Shown: positions 1 through 7,132, counted from the stretch's first letter. The stretch: DNA of 25,173 bases from JBEKDJ01 sp050014415 (GCA_050014415.1 JBEKDJ010000030.1:1-25173), one strand, 5' to 3'. Numbers and translations are program-made. Notes: generated by a model from the sequence alone, not told the origin.

Positions 1-582
1 GAAGCTCAGCAACTTCCGTTCAATGTGGCTGGACTGGATACGGTCAAATATACAAACGAAAATTTTGAGGGAAAGGCCATCAAAGCCCTTGACGCCGCAA
101 TTACCGCAACAACGCAGGAATCTACGCCCTCATTCGGTCCTGACCAGATTCTGGAAGCGTTCTTGCTTTTGAAGCGAATGTTGATTGTTCCACTGACTTC
201 CGAGGGTGATCGCAATTTCTATGAAATTGGAAGGCCGCTCGGGTTCAATTTGATCATGAGCTTCGATGCAATGAAGTATGCTTACTTTGGCAACTTCACC
301 GCATTACGACCGGAGACTGTAATATGGAGGCTCCGCACACTGGAAGATATCATCCAGGAGCGTATCGCTTCAGTTCCTGACCGGGTCGAACTTGGCCTTG
401 CAACACGAGAGGCTATGGATGCATTAAGAAGATTCATTGAGAATTTCAAAGCAGTAGTTTTAGTTACGAGTGATGAGGACCGAATGATCATCCAAAATGC
501 ACTGACGGACAAGCCGAGCCGGTGGCCGGTTGAGGTATATGCTCTCAGCGATACAGTGGTGGCCCTTCAGACTATTGGATAG
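1..582 (+). CDS. Hypothetical protein, 5'-truncated by window edge
   Basis: The reading frame is open from base 1 to a TAG at 580-582, so the gene probably begins outside the window. The GTG at 25 has no clear ribosome binding site. The visible ~193 residues look soluble and mostly helical, with a hydrophobic, Leu-rich stretch followed by aromatic patches (YFGNFTALRPETVIWRL). I see no signal peptide, membrane segment or catalytic motif and do not recognise the family. Codon use looks ordinary. It lies left of the recombination scars and is probably chromosomal or part of an older insertion. Confidence 0.6.
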   Translation, partial: EAQQLPFNVAGLDTVKYTNENFEGKAIKALDAAITATTQESTPSFGPDQILEAFLLLKRMLIVPLTSEGDRNFYEIGRPLGFNLIMSFDAMKYAYFGNFTALRPETVIWRLRTLEDIIQERIASVPDRVELGLATREAMDALRRFIENFKAVVLVTSDEDRMIIQNALTDKPSRWPVEVYALSDTVVALQTIG

Positions 583-1138
583 ATAGGTATCAGTGTGCCA
601 ATAAACGGCGCTTTGACAAGCCCTTTCTTTCAACTCGCAATCTTCATTCTTGATATGGCTGTCAGTAATGACTTGTGAACTCGTTAAGCAAAAGGCGATT
701 TGGCATTGTGTGCCAGATTAAGTACCGTTCAGGACACTTCAGGCAACGTGTTCGGTGGGAAGCCACTAAAGGGAGAAGAACTTTCCCCTGTTAAAGAAGC
801 GTCCCAATCTAGGGCTTCCAATATACGGAAAGATCGCCCGAGATGGAGAAGGGAAAGAAATTGAAAACCATCTCACCTTGAACCCTTCTTAATTTCTTAC
901 CTCTCTTTTATCAATCCCTGTCCTCTCTTTTCCTCCCTCCTTTCGCTTGTTATTTCTCCCCTCTCCTTTATGGAGAGACACTATGGCCCGACCGAAAATT
1001 GATAGACGGCCAGAACATTCCAAATCTCTATTGACTTTTCCATGCAAATTCCATAGGCTGGTGTTGAAAATAACCCCTCGGCCGGTTTCTGCAAGCTAAC
1101 CCGACAACGCAACCATTAAGCTTTGAAAATAAACATAT
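583..1138. other. Gene-poor gap with a long pyrimidine-rich tract
   Basis: No convincing gene is seen in these 556 bases. About 889-970 is strongly pyrimidine-rich on the plus strand (runs of CTCTCTTTTCCTCCCTCC type). A 38-codon frame at 983-1099 starts MARPKIDRRPEHSK behind a GGAGAG. Its opening resembles the N-terminus of some small DNA-binding proteins, but the rest does not, so it is at best a relic. A weak TTGACT with no good -10 partner lies near 1032. Confidence 0.5.
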
Positions 1139-2317
1139 ATGAAAGAAACCACTAAAAAAATATTGACCTTTATTAAGCATTTCTCGAAGGAGATTTTAAT
1201 TGGATTAATACTTGCGGTTATTGCTGCTGTAGCGATTGATGTTTATAAGAGTGAAATACATAAAAACAATATTGAAGCTAACAAAAAAGCCATCGCAACC
1301 GTATTAGTGTATGGTAAGGAGGGGAATCTGTTGGGCCAAGGCAGTGGAGTTTTCATTAACGCAACTGGACTTTTGGTAACCAATTTCCATGTCATAGAAG
1401 GAACGGATATTAGCAAAACTGTAGCGAAACTTTCCACTGGCGCTCAATACAGCCTGAGAAACCTTAGAGGGTTAGACAAGAAACTCGATATTGCCCTTTT
1501 GCAATTTGAGGGTACAGAAACTCCTCATGTTAAAAAACTGGGGGATTCGGACCAGCTATTGAGCGGCGAAAGAGTTATAGCTATCGGTTCTCCCTTGGGC
1601 CAAGAGAACTCAGTTTCTGATGGTATTATAGCAAATCCCGCTCGCGAATTATTAGGTCTAAAATTTATTCAATTTACTGCTCCCATTTCTCCAGGAAGTA
1701 GTGGAGGCGGCCTTTTTAACAAAGATGGGAAAACGATAATAGGAATCATGAGGGCAGCATTGCAAGATGAGAAACGTGAGGCACAGAATCTTAATTTCGC
1801 AATTCCCATAAATCTTGTGAAAAACATCTTGAGCGGTTCTGAAAGGAAATTGGTAGAACAAAGCGCCGATTACTATTATTCGTTGGGGCAGATAGAAGAA
1901 AATCATGGAAATAGCGATAAAGCCATCGAGTATTATCAGAAAGCCATCTCTATAGACAGTCGATATGCAGATGCTTATATTAGCTTGGGTAGCATCTATT
2001 ACGATAAGGGAGAGTACGATTTAGAGGTTAATAATTTCGAGAAAGCAGTAACAATAGATCCTGATAAATATGAATACTTATATTACTTGGGAACAGCCTA
2101 CGAAGATACTCATCAATATGATAAGGCCGTAAAAGCTTACCGAGAAGTCTTACGGATTAAACGAGATGACAAAGACACTCTGCATGATTTTGCCATATTA
2201 CTGATAGCTGACGGTGATTGTGACCAAGCACGAGAATATATATCAAGGTTAAAGGCATTAGATACGGGTCAGGCAAAGAAATTGGAACTTTTGATAGCAA
2301 GAACGAGATGTCGTTAA
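1139..2317 (+). CDS. Membrane-anchored trypsin-like serine protease with TPR repeats
   Basis: This is a 392-aa protein of the HtrA/Deg (S1C-like) class. A short cytoplasmic Lys-rich N-terminus is followed by one membrane segment (about residues 18-36), so the protease should face the periplasm. The triad is readable: His84 in TNFHVIEG, Asp117 in KLDIALL, and Ser188 in PGSSGGG. There is no PDZ domain. Residues ~243-372 instead form three to four TPR repeats (for example GNSDKAIEYYQKAISID and HQYDKAVKAYREVLRI), which likely bind partner proteins or position substrates. The gene is AT-rich compared with the metabolic genes in the window and has no obvious Shine-Dalgarno sequence before its ATG, both consistent with horizontal origin. 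A role in protein quality control or regulated proteolysis is inferred. Confidence 0.88.
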   Translation: MKETTKKILTFIKHFSKEILIGLILAVIAAVAIDVYKSEIHKNNIEANKKAIATVLVYGKEGNLLGQGSGVFINATGLLVTNFHVIEGTDISKTVAKLSTGAQYSLRNLRGLDKKLDIALLQFEGTETPHVKKLGDSDQLLSGERVIAIGSPLGQENSVSDGIIANPARELLGLKFIQFTAPISPGSSGGGLFNKDGKTIIGIMRAALQDEKREAQNLNFAIPINLVKNILSGSERKLVEQSADYYYSLGQIEENHGNSDKAIEYYQKAISIDSRYADAYISLGSIYYDKGEYDLEVNNFEKAVTIDPDKYEYLYYLGTAYEDTHQYDKAVKAYREVLRIKRDDKDTLHDFAILLIADGDCDQAREYISRLKALDTGQAKKLELLIARTRCR

Positions 2318-2420
2318 ATTGTGATTGTCAGGTCAAGATTATTCCATTCTCTTGATAAGAATTTAACGAGGGATAGGGTCGCTCCCGAAAGCCGGATGTG
2401 CAAGAAAGGGGACGTTGGTT

Positions 2421-2624
2421 CTAAAACATTCTAGAATACTTCTTCAAATCCGCTACCCCATCAGAAACGGCCAACCGATTTACTGAAGAGGTCGTAACCC
2501 CAAGGTGGCGAGCAACTTCAGCGCCAGGATAGCCCATCTTTCCTACCGCCAACTGACAAAACAACCTCCTCACCCTCACTACCTCTCTCTTCCGCATGTC
2601 CGACCGCAACTTTAATTCCTCGAT
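2421..2624 (-). pseudogene. C-terminal remnant of REP-associated/IS200-like transposase
   Basis: The open frame gives only the last ~67 residues of a Y1 (IS200-like, RAYT) transposase. The diagnostic part is the C-terminal helix-turn-helix: an RRLFCQLAVGKMGYPGAEVA stretch followed by RHLGVTTSSVNR. This HTH tail is typical of deltaproteobacterial REP-associated transposases. The catalytic HUH and Tyr part is missing. The frame ends upstream at a stop at 2625-2627, where sequence of a truncated integrase on the other strand takes over, so the two broken genes meet at a recombination junction near 2610-2640. Confidence 0.75.
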
Positions 2625-3165
2625 TCACCACTTAAAGCCTATCGTAATAACGGCTGTTTACACCGGGCTTAGAAAGGGGGATATCCTCTCTCTCAAATGG
2701 AAGGACGTTGACCTTGAAAGGGGCCTGATCCAGGTTATTGAGAAGAAGACAGGCAAAATTAGAAATATCGTTCTGAATAGTGATATGAAGACCCTTCTCA
2801 ACAGCCTACCCGTGAAGGGACCGTATGTTTTCCCTGGAAGAAATGGTAAACCCTTCAAGGATGTCAAAAGGTCGTTACAGAGCGCCCTGGAAGATGCAGG
2901 AATCGAACAAAGCGAAGATAGGAGACAAAAGATCGTATTTCACACGCTGAGGCACACCTGTATCAGCCTGCTGACTGAACGTGGAGCAGATACCACGATG
3001 GTCAAGCATTACGTGGCCCATGCCTCAGAGGAGATGACCAAACAGTACACCCACCTGAGCCAGGAATACGCAAGGAGGACAGCAGAGATTCTCAACGGAT
3101 TATGCGGGGTTAATTTGATTTATGGAAACAAAATGGAAACAACCCACCAGCTTGCAAGTGCCTGA
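2596..3165 (+). pseudogene. Truncated tyrosine integrase (catalytic half only)
   Basis: These are 189 residues covering only the catalytic domain of a phage-type tyrosine recombinase. The active-site residues are all present: Arg26 (TGLRKGD), His116 and Arg119 (HTLRHT), His142 and the nucleophile Tyr151 (TKQYTHL). The arm-binding and core-binding N-terminal domains are absent, and the first ~10 residues read from unrelated sequence shared with the transposase remnant. Its closest relative in the window is the intact integrase at 16102-17250, which shares TGLRKGDIL.LKW..VDLE and the HLS...LNGLC region. It stops 2 bases before the tRNA-Val 3'-end repeat, just as the intact integrase does, so it marks the right end of an older element. 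It is probably inactive. Confidence 0.85.
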
Positions 3166-3167
3166 AA

Positions 3168-3215
3168 TCATGGTGGGCGCTACTGGATTTGAACCAGTGA
3201 CTTCCTGCGTGTGAA
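3168..3215 (+). repeat. Left attachment site (48-bp direct repeat of tRNA-Val 3' half)
   Basis: These 48 bases are identical to 17264-17311. They correspond to three bases plus the CCA end, acceptor 3' strand, T arm, variable region and the 3' side of the anticodon stem-loop of tRNA-Val, read on the minus strand. Identity stops at 3216 (A versus G). Such a tRNA-3'-end duplicate is the usual product of integrase insertion into a tRNA gene. Confidence 0.92.
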
Positions 3216-3389
3216 AAACATCGCCTATTTCGATCTGATTCCCGTAGCGCCTTAATTTTAAAAACCTTTCCTGATTTTTTGGATTGCCTTTTTCATAGGT
3301 GAGAGTATAATTCAGATTAATTGAATTTCTTAGATTTTTGTAAGGCTGAATTAAGCTACTGGTAAGAAGTGAGTATGATTTCGGCATGA

Positions 3390-3533
3390 AAACTCAAGGC
3401 GGCTGTTGCTCTTCATTTTGCCCATTACAATACTAATTTAGGCAGAAATGATCAGTTTGTGATTCTGAGTGGTGAAGAGATTGACATGGCCATCATCGGG
3501 AAGGTCGCCTGGTGGTGGGGGAGGCAGGAATAG
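3390..3533 (+). pseudogene. Possible IS1-type transposase fragment
   Basis: An open stretch without a good start begins KLKAAVALHFAHYN, which resembles a conserved C-terminal segment of IS1-type transposases as I remember them. The following residues (NLGRNDQFVILSGEEIDMAI...) do not continue that match, so at most a short fragment survives. The stop at 3531-3533 lies next to the ribosome binding site of the next gene. The 174 bases between the left att and this piece hold no gene that I can see. Confidence 0.35.
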
Positions 3534-3545
3534 GAGGAATGAAAG

Positions 3546-4124
3546 ATGAAGAAATTAATAGGTATTTCTATTCTAATGATTTTAGTTTCAAACCCTTGTT
3601 GGGCACAAAAAGCACCAGATGGTTTCTTAGGCTTGAAATGGGGAACTACAATTGAGGAAGCTAGAAAGGTATTCAATGATGCTAATTTTACAGTCAATAA
3701 TCTTGTGGGAAAGGGATTAAGTATAAAAGGAATTTTGGTAGACTTTCCAGGTGAGGGTAAATGGAAAAAAATTGGAGAAGCAGAGGTTTCTCGTTACCAT
3801 CTTAGTTTTACTGATTCGGAGGAATTCTATTACGGATGTGTCTTGTTTAATTCAACCGCAGGACCCAGTTTTGATATCTTTTTGAAAGCACTCACAGAGA
3901 GATATGGAAATCCGACCTTGACTATTCCACTCGTTTTGAAGATCAACCCAAATGCAACGGTGGGGATAAATCATTCGTGGAGGTTTGAAGATGAGGTTCA
4001 GATCTCATTAAGTTATGATGAAATGAACTCTGAAGGAAAACTTTCGTATACTTATATTCCTATTTGGGACATGATGTATGGAATAAAACACAAGGATGTC
4101 AGCAAAACAAAAGATAGACTTTGA
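3546..4124 (+). CDS. Secreted protein of PDGFxGLKWG family (copy 1)
   Basis: This 192-aa protein has a clear Sec signal peptide: MKK, a hydrophobic core, and likely cleavage after CWA at residue 20. The mature part opens with PDGFLGLKWG, a motif I associate with uncharacterised exported proteins of Desulfobacterota. It then runs about 150 residues with alternating hydrophobic and aromatic residues, suggesting a beta-rich periplasmic domain. A strong ribosome binding site (AGGAGG) sits 8 bases before the ATG. It is AT-rich compared with its neighbours. A paralogue is encoded at 15434-16006 near the other end of the element, sharing the opening motif, a LKALTERYGNPT/IKTIKDKYGDPS block and an aromatic SYTY/SYYF end. 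Function is unknown. Confidence 0.85.
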   Translation: MKKLIGISILMILVSNPCWAQKAPDGFLGLKWGTTIEEARKVFNDANFTVNNLVGKGLSIKGILVDFPGEGKWKKIGEAEVSRYHLSFTDSEEFYYGCVLFNSTAGPSFDIFLKALTERYGNPTLTIPLVLKINPNATVGINHSWRFEDEVQISLSYDEMNSEGKLSYTYIPIWDMMYGIKHKDVSKTKDRL

Positions 4125-4189
4125 TTCAAAGATATAGTGGTGGAGCCCGCGAATCAGGTCAAAACCTGTATGGAAGGGAAGAGATACGA

Positions 4190-4447
4190 ATGGCGCTGAA
4201 CTCAGAACTCGTCGGTCACGTTCTCACGACGGGGGGCAAAAAGGCCGAAATGTGGCTTGACACGGGATGGGATGCAGAAAAGATGTCCCTCATCCTAAGG
4301 GTTAGATTCGTTGATCCAGAGACGAACCAGAATATCCCTCTTGAGACGATCGGAGACAAGATTGAGGAAATGGAGATCGGAAAGGCGGCATCCAACGGGG
4401 ACCTTTCAAGACAGATCCAGGAATTGGTCAAAAACCTGAAGAAGTGA
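4190..4447 (+). CDS. Small hypothetical protein (85 aa)
   Basis: An upstream TTG at 4121 would overlap the previous stop. The ATG at 4190 is preferred because a purine-rich GGAAGGGAAGAG precedes it and because the protein after it is compact. It is an acidic soluble protein with a predicted beta-strand start (ELVGHVLTTGGKKAEMWLDTGW), a short turn and a C-terminal helix ending in Lys. No known motif is seen. It lies 4 bases upstream of the next small gene and is probably co-transcribed with it. Confidence 0.55.
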   Translation: MALNSELVGHVLTTGGKKAEMWLDTGWDAEKMSLILRVRFVDPETNQNIPLETIGDKIEEMEIGKAASNGDLSRQIQELVKNLKK

Positions 4448-4451
4448 ATCC

Positions 4452-4634
4452 ATGGCTTCTATCCAAAAATCCTCCGAGAAAGGTTACAGAATCTATTGGT
4501 ATCTCTACACGCCAGACGGGAACAGCAAGGAAAAATACAAGACCTCCAAGTCGAAGACCTTCTTGCAAGAGATCCTGCCGGACATCATGAAAATCGAGAC
4601 ACTGTCGCACCGGGGCGAGCTTAGTGGTGAATAA
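4452..4634 (+). CDS. Small protein resembling an integrase arm-binding N-terminus
   Basis: These 60 residues begin MASIQKSSEKGYRIYWYLYTPDG, the pattern of the N-terminal arm-binding domain of tyrosine integrases (a short basic start, a Y/W-rich three-strand sheet, then a K-S/T-K segment). The remaining core and catalytic domains are absent. The frame ends at a TGA and is followed by a GC-rich hairpin region. It is either a truncated integrase or a free-standing arm-domain protein, which could compete for or assist binding at att sites. The start ATG is 5 bases after the previous stop. Confidence 0.5.
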   Translation: MASIQKSSEKGYRIYWYLYTPDGNSKEKYKTSKSKTFLQEILPDIMKIETLSHRGELSGE

Positions 4635-4644
4635 ATAAAGAAAC

Positions 4645-4708
4645 GGGGACCTCTACCCTGTGCACGGGGAAAAGGTCCATCCTCAGACCCCGGGGTCCCC
4701 AGTATTTT
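4645..4708 (+). terminator. Structured GC-rich hairpin region, possible terminator
   Basis: GGGGACC at 4645-4651 pairs perfectly with GGTCCCC at 4694-4700, followed by AGTATTTT. The enclosed bases can form two more hairpins (CCC 4656-4658 with GGG 4666-4668; GGTC 4674-4677 with GACC 4686-4689), giving a three-way junction. An alternative pairs GGACC 4647-4651 with GGTCC 4674-4678. The placement between two genes and the T-rich tail suggest a terminator or attenuator. Confidence 0.5.
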
Positions 4709-4727
4709 GTGAGGTCGCCATGGAGGA

Positions 4728-5630
4728 GTGGTGGCAAATAGAATAATTTACTGCAAAGTCATAAGGAAAAAGGTCAATCCAGAAACCTGGCCCGATTGCA
4801 TAAACAACTTCGATTGTAACTCGTGCTCGCCTCCCCCAAAAATAAGAAAGCAACCACAGAGAAAGGCGCTTGAAAAATGGGTTAACGGTTATTGGCTCTT
4901 GCTTCCGTTTCGCGATGAAGAGATGAAGCCAGAATGGAAGAAGGTTAATGGAGAATGGAAACGATTAGGCCCGCCACGAAAAAGAGAAAAGTTCTACAAC
5001 GGGAGTTTCAATGAGATTAGAAGAAAACTCTGTATCAAATATGCTGATGAACGATACGCAGAGCAATTGCTCGACTGCAGTTTTGAGTTCGGACAGCAAA
5101 TCGATTTTGAGGTGCGGACCGTTCCATCAAAAAAACAAATCCTTTATGAAACGGAAAAACATGCATCCATGAAAGGAATCTCACCTCTAAAAGAGGAGGA
5201 GAGAAAGAAAGAGCTCATTGGTTTGGTAAGCAGGGTTAAGGATTTGCCTGCGGAGCGCCTCAACAGACCTCTCTATTATTACGTCTCAGCATTGGCGATC
5301 TATTGGGAGAAGTGGACCGGTCGGGAAGTCAGAAGGGCGAACGAAAACAATGAGCGTGACATTAACCTGAAATTCTACGACTTCATTGACTATTGCATCG
5401 AATCAATGGGCCTCTGGCAGGTTTGGGGAACCGGATCCGTGAAGAAGGCAATACAGAGAGTGGTCCATGACTTTTTACTTCCCGCCAGAGACTATTTGAA
5501 AACAAACTATCCCTCCACCTCCTTAAGTGATATTGATCCTTTGGAAGTTATGGGATCAATCTACCTTTCGGATTCCATCTCTGATTCCGTTTCCAAGCTC
5601 ATTATAGACTCTAATTTACTGAAATCATAA
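4728..5630 (+). CDS. Hypothetical protein with Cys-rich N-terminus (300 aa)
   Basis: The first 40 residues hold four cysteines (9, 24, 30, 33) in a YCK...DC..NFDCNSC pattern, suggesting a small zinc-binding knuckle. The rest is charged, helical and soluble, with many Lys/Glu and aromatic residues (YYYVSALAIYWEKWTGREV). The C-terminus is Ser/Asp-rich. I do not recognise the family. The start is uncertain: GTG at 4728 or at 4731 follow a GGAGG at 4722-4726 very closely, while the ATG at 4720 opens only an 8-codon frame. It is probably a cargo or regulatory gene of the element. Confidence 0.6.
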   Translation: MVANRIIYCKVIRKKVNPETWPDCINNFDCNSCSPPPKIRKQPQRKALEKWVNGYWLLLPFRDEEMKPEWKKVNGEWKRLGPPRKREKFYNGSFNEIRRKLCIKYADERYAEQLLDCSFEFGQQIDFEVRTVPSKKQILYETEKHASMKGISPLKEEERKKELIGLVSRVKDLPAERLNRPLYYYVSALAIYWEKWTGREVRRANENNERDINLKFYDFIDYCIESMGLWQVWGTGSVKKAIQRVVHDFLLPARDYLKTNYPSTSLSDIDPLEVMGSIYLSDSISDSVSKLIIDSNLLKS

Positions 5631-5661
5631 CCTAAAGCCACTTTTTCCGATTTTAGGAAAA

Positions 5662-5689
5662 TTTTGGCCTATAGGCTTTATTGTATAAT
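5662..5689 (+). promoter_or_regulatory. Sigma70-like promoter with perfect -10
   Basis: TATAAT at 5684-5689 is a perfect -10. The -35 is poor (TTTTGG at 5662-5667, spacing 16). Transcription would start near 5696 and lead into the MerR-like gene. The TTG at 5681 overlaps this box, which argues against that upstream start. Confidence 0.5.
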
Positions 5690-5713
5690 CCTGCCATGAG
5701 AAAGGGGCAGAAG

Positions 5714-5902
5714 ATGACGACCGTAAAATTACGAATCGGGGAAGTGTCAAAATTGACAGGTTTACATTTTCTCACTATCAAATCTCTTGAAAAAAGAGGC
5801 CTCATCAAAGCAGAGCGCAGCCTTGCGGGGCACAGGCTTTTTGATTTTCAGGTCGTTGAGAAAATCAAAAAGATTTATCACGAGCAACAATGCAATGGAT
5901 GA
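5714..5902 (+). CDS. MerR-like small DNA-binding protein
   Basis: This 62-aa protein is essentially one MerR-type helix-turn-helix: RIGEVSKLTG, then LTIKSLEKRGLIKAERS, then GHRLFDFQVVEKI, with the usual wing. It lacks the dimerisation and effector domain of full MerR regulators, so it is more like the small excisionase or regulator proteins of mobile elements. The ATG at 5714 follows AAAGGGG at a good distance and lies 25 bases after the promoter -10. It precedes the replication-like gene and may regulate it or act in excision. Confidence 0.7.
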   Translation: MTTVKLRIGEVSKLTGLHFLTIKSLEKRGLIKAERSLAGHRLFDFQVVEKIKKIYHEQQCNG

Positions 5903-5974
5903 AATAGATAGACGTCTGGGGAGAAGAATGCTACCGGACAAGTGTTATCGAAAAACCGAGGAAATAACGGGGGG

Positions 5975-6043
5975 GCTCGCCATTGGTGAGCATGGGGAGG
6001 GTCCCGACCGTCCCCACCTCCCACTGAAGCCCTTCGGGAGGGG
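5975..6043 (+). promoter_or_regulatory. Hairpin-rich leader of the replication-like gene
   Basis: A 7-bp hairpin (GCTCGCC 5975-5981 with GGTGAGC 5985-5991, one G-T pair) is followed by three complementary segments: GGGAGG 5995-6000, CCTCCC 6017-6022 and GGGAGG 6036-6041. The middle segment can pair with either neighbour. The third contains the Shine-Dalgarno sequence of the gene at 6049. This is the layout of a translational switch. Confidence 0.45.
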
Positions 6044-6048
6044 CGGTC

Positions 6049-6513
6049 ATGACGGAACAACAGTGGCATGAGTATTTAAAACGGTCAAGAGGATGGGCAA
6101 TCAGAATGGCTTTCGATCTATTGCACAGTGAGGCATACAGAGAACTGGATTATGGGCCTGCCTTAAAAGTTCTCAGTTGGTTTCATGAAAAGATAAAACT
6201 AGAAGCGATCAAAGGAAAGCGAGGTAAGAATCGCTTTCAACCTGCTAATAACGGGAAAATGGAATTTACCTATCGTGAAGCTCTATATCGAGGATTAACA
6301 TCTCAAAAATTTTCGAAGGCATTGAGGGAGCTTCACCGTTTAGGGTTTATCGATGTTCCGAAGCCTGGATCGGCGTTAAAGGGTGACTTCACTGAATTCA
6401 GTTTCTCAGAAAGATGGAAAACGTATGATCCAGATGACGTCAAAAAAATAGAATTTCCGAAGAGCGTTCACTGGGTGAATTTTGGATTTGGGGGGCAAAA
6501 AGAGAAAACATAG
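6049..6513 (+). CDS. Winged-helix protein, possible replication initiator/regulator
   Basis: This 154-aa soluble protein has a helical N-terminal part (AYRELDYGPALKVLSWFHEKI), a YREALYRGLTSQKFSKALRE helix-turn-helix leading to LHRLGFIDV, and a following wing with FTEFSFSERWKTYDP. The order (LTS.KFSKALREL...GFI.V...FSERW) resembles helix-turn-helix domains of plasmid and element replication or regulatory proteins. No catalytic motif is visible. The ribosome binding site GGGAGGGG is strong but lies in a potential hairpin. Four palindromes start 10 bases after the stop codon and are obvious candidate binding sites. A role in autonomous replication or its control is inferred from context; a transcriptional regulator is equally possible. 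Confidence 0.55.
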   Translation: MTEQQWHEYLKRSRGWAIRMAFDLLHSEAYRELDYGPALKVLSWFHEKIKLEAIKGKRGKNRFQPANNGKMEFTYREALYRGLTSQKFSKALRELHRLGFIDVPKPGSALKGDFTEFSFSERWKTYDPDDVKKIEFPKSVHWVNFGFGGQKEKT

Positions 6514-6522
6514 AAAAAGTTA

Positions 6523-6641
6523 GATGTGAAAACTCACATCTATCCTACTGTGAAAATTCACACTTAGAGGGGGGTCTTAGATGTGAAAACTCACAGTAGT
6601 AAACGGCAATTTTTGGAGGTTCTTAGATGTGAGAATTCACA
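6523..6641. repeat. Array of four 14-bp palindromes (TGTGAAAAYTCACA)
   Basis: Copies lie at 6525-6538, 6549-6562, 6582-6595 and 6628-6641, with consensus TGTGARAAYTCACA. Copy 1 extends to a perfect 7-bp arm pair (GATGTGA/TCACATC) and copies 3 and 4 also begin GATGTGA. Start-to-start spacing grows: 24, 33 and 46 bases. They may be iterons or a multi-site operator for the adjacent winged-helix protein. A separate 8-bp hairpin (AGAGGCAT-CTTA-ATGCCTCT) lies at 6666-6685. Confidence 0.85.
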
Positions 6642-6712
6642 CTTCTCTTATATAGGCCAATATCTAGAGGCATCTTAATGCCTCTGGGATGAATGGGTGA
6701 GGGGTAAAAGAT

Positions 6713-6952
6713 TTGGATCTACGTGAGGGTTGTAGGTTTAGACAGGCAGCGCAGCCCTGCAGTCATCCGGCAGCGCGCGAGGAAATTTCCAAGATCACCA
6801 ACTCAGACCATTATGCTCGTGCGAAGGCGTATTCAGAAATCAGGAAACGATTGGATTTGAATTTCAAGCCGCACTTATGGGACGTGGTGCAGTGCAATGG
6901 GTATACGAAAGAGGTGAGCCATGGAAAAGGAACTAACCGCGACATACGATAA
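6713..6952 (+). CDS. Doubtful small ORF (79 aa)
   Basis: A TTG start follows GAGGGG at a workable distance. The second half (HYARAKAYSEIRKRLDLNFKPHLWDV) looks protein-like, but the first 25 residues do not. It overlaps the start of the better supported gene at 6921. No family is recognised, and it could equally be non-coding leader. Confidence 0.25.
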   Translation: MDLREGCRFRQAAQPCSHPAAREEISKITNSDHYARAKAYSEIRKRLDLNFKPHLWDVVQCNGYTKEVSHGKGTNRDIR

Positions 6953-7082
6953 AGACTCAAAGAGGTTTCATCGATTCATTATTGATGAAAATCAAGGCAT
7001 TGTCGGGAATATCTATGTTCCTAAAAGCGAGCCGGTGCCTGAGAGAGTCACAGTTTCCCTTAAGACGAAAGATCAAAAGTAA
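6921..7082 (+). CDS. Small conserved-type protein (53 aa)
   Basis: It begins MEKELTATYDKDSKRFHRFIIDEN and continues GIVGNIYVPKSEPVPERVTVSLKTK, a compact all-beta pattern. I recall similar ~50-aa hypothetical proteins (T.TYDKDSKR.HRF.ID...GI.G.IY) in Desulfobacterota mobile elements, but no function is known to me. The ribosome binding site AGAGGTGA lies 5 bases before the ATG. Confidence 0.65.
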   Translation: MEKELTATYDKDSKRFHRFIIDENQGIVGNIYVPKSEPVPERVTVSLKTKDQK

Positions 7083-7132
7083 GGCTGCGAGGCAAACGAA
7101 GCCTTAGAGGTTTGATGCTTTAGGACCAAACG

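Noticed and set aside
5787..6071. 94-codon frame between the MerR-like and winged-helix genes
   Set aside because: The frame overlaps both real genes and covers a hairpin-rich leader; an ATG at 5895 could couple to the MerR-like stop, but the translation is Gly/Pro/Arg-rich and not convincing.
6523..6641. Repeats considered as CRISPR
   Set aside because: Units are only 14 bp, palindromic, unevenly spaced by 10-32 bases, and no cas genes are present.
6525..6641. Palindromes considered as CRP sites
   Set aside because: CRP sites have TGTGA-N6-TCACA; these have N4 between the half-sites, so canonical CRP binding is not supported.
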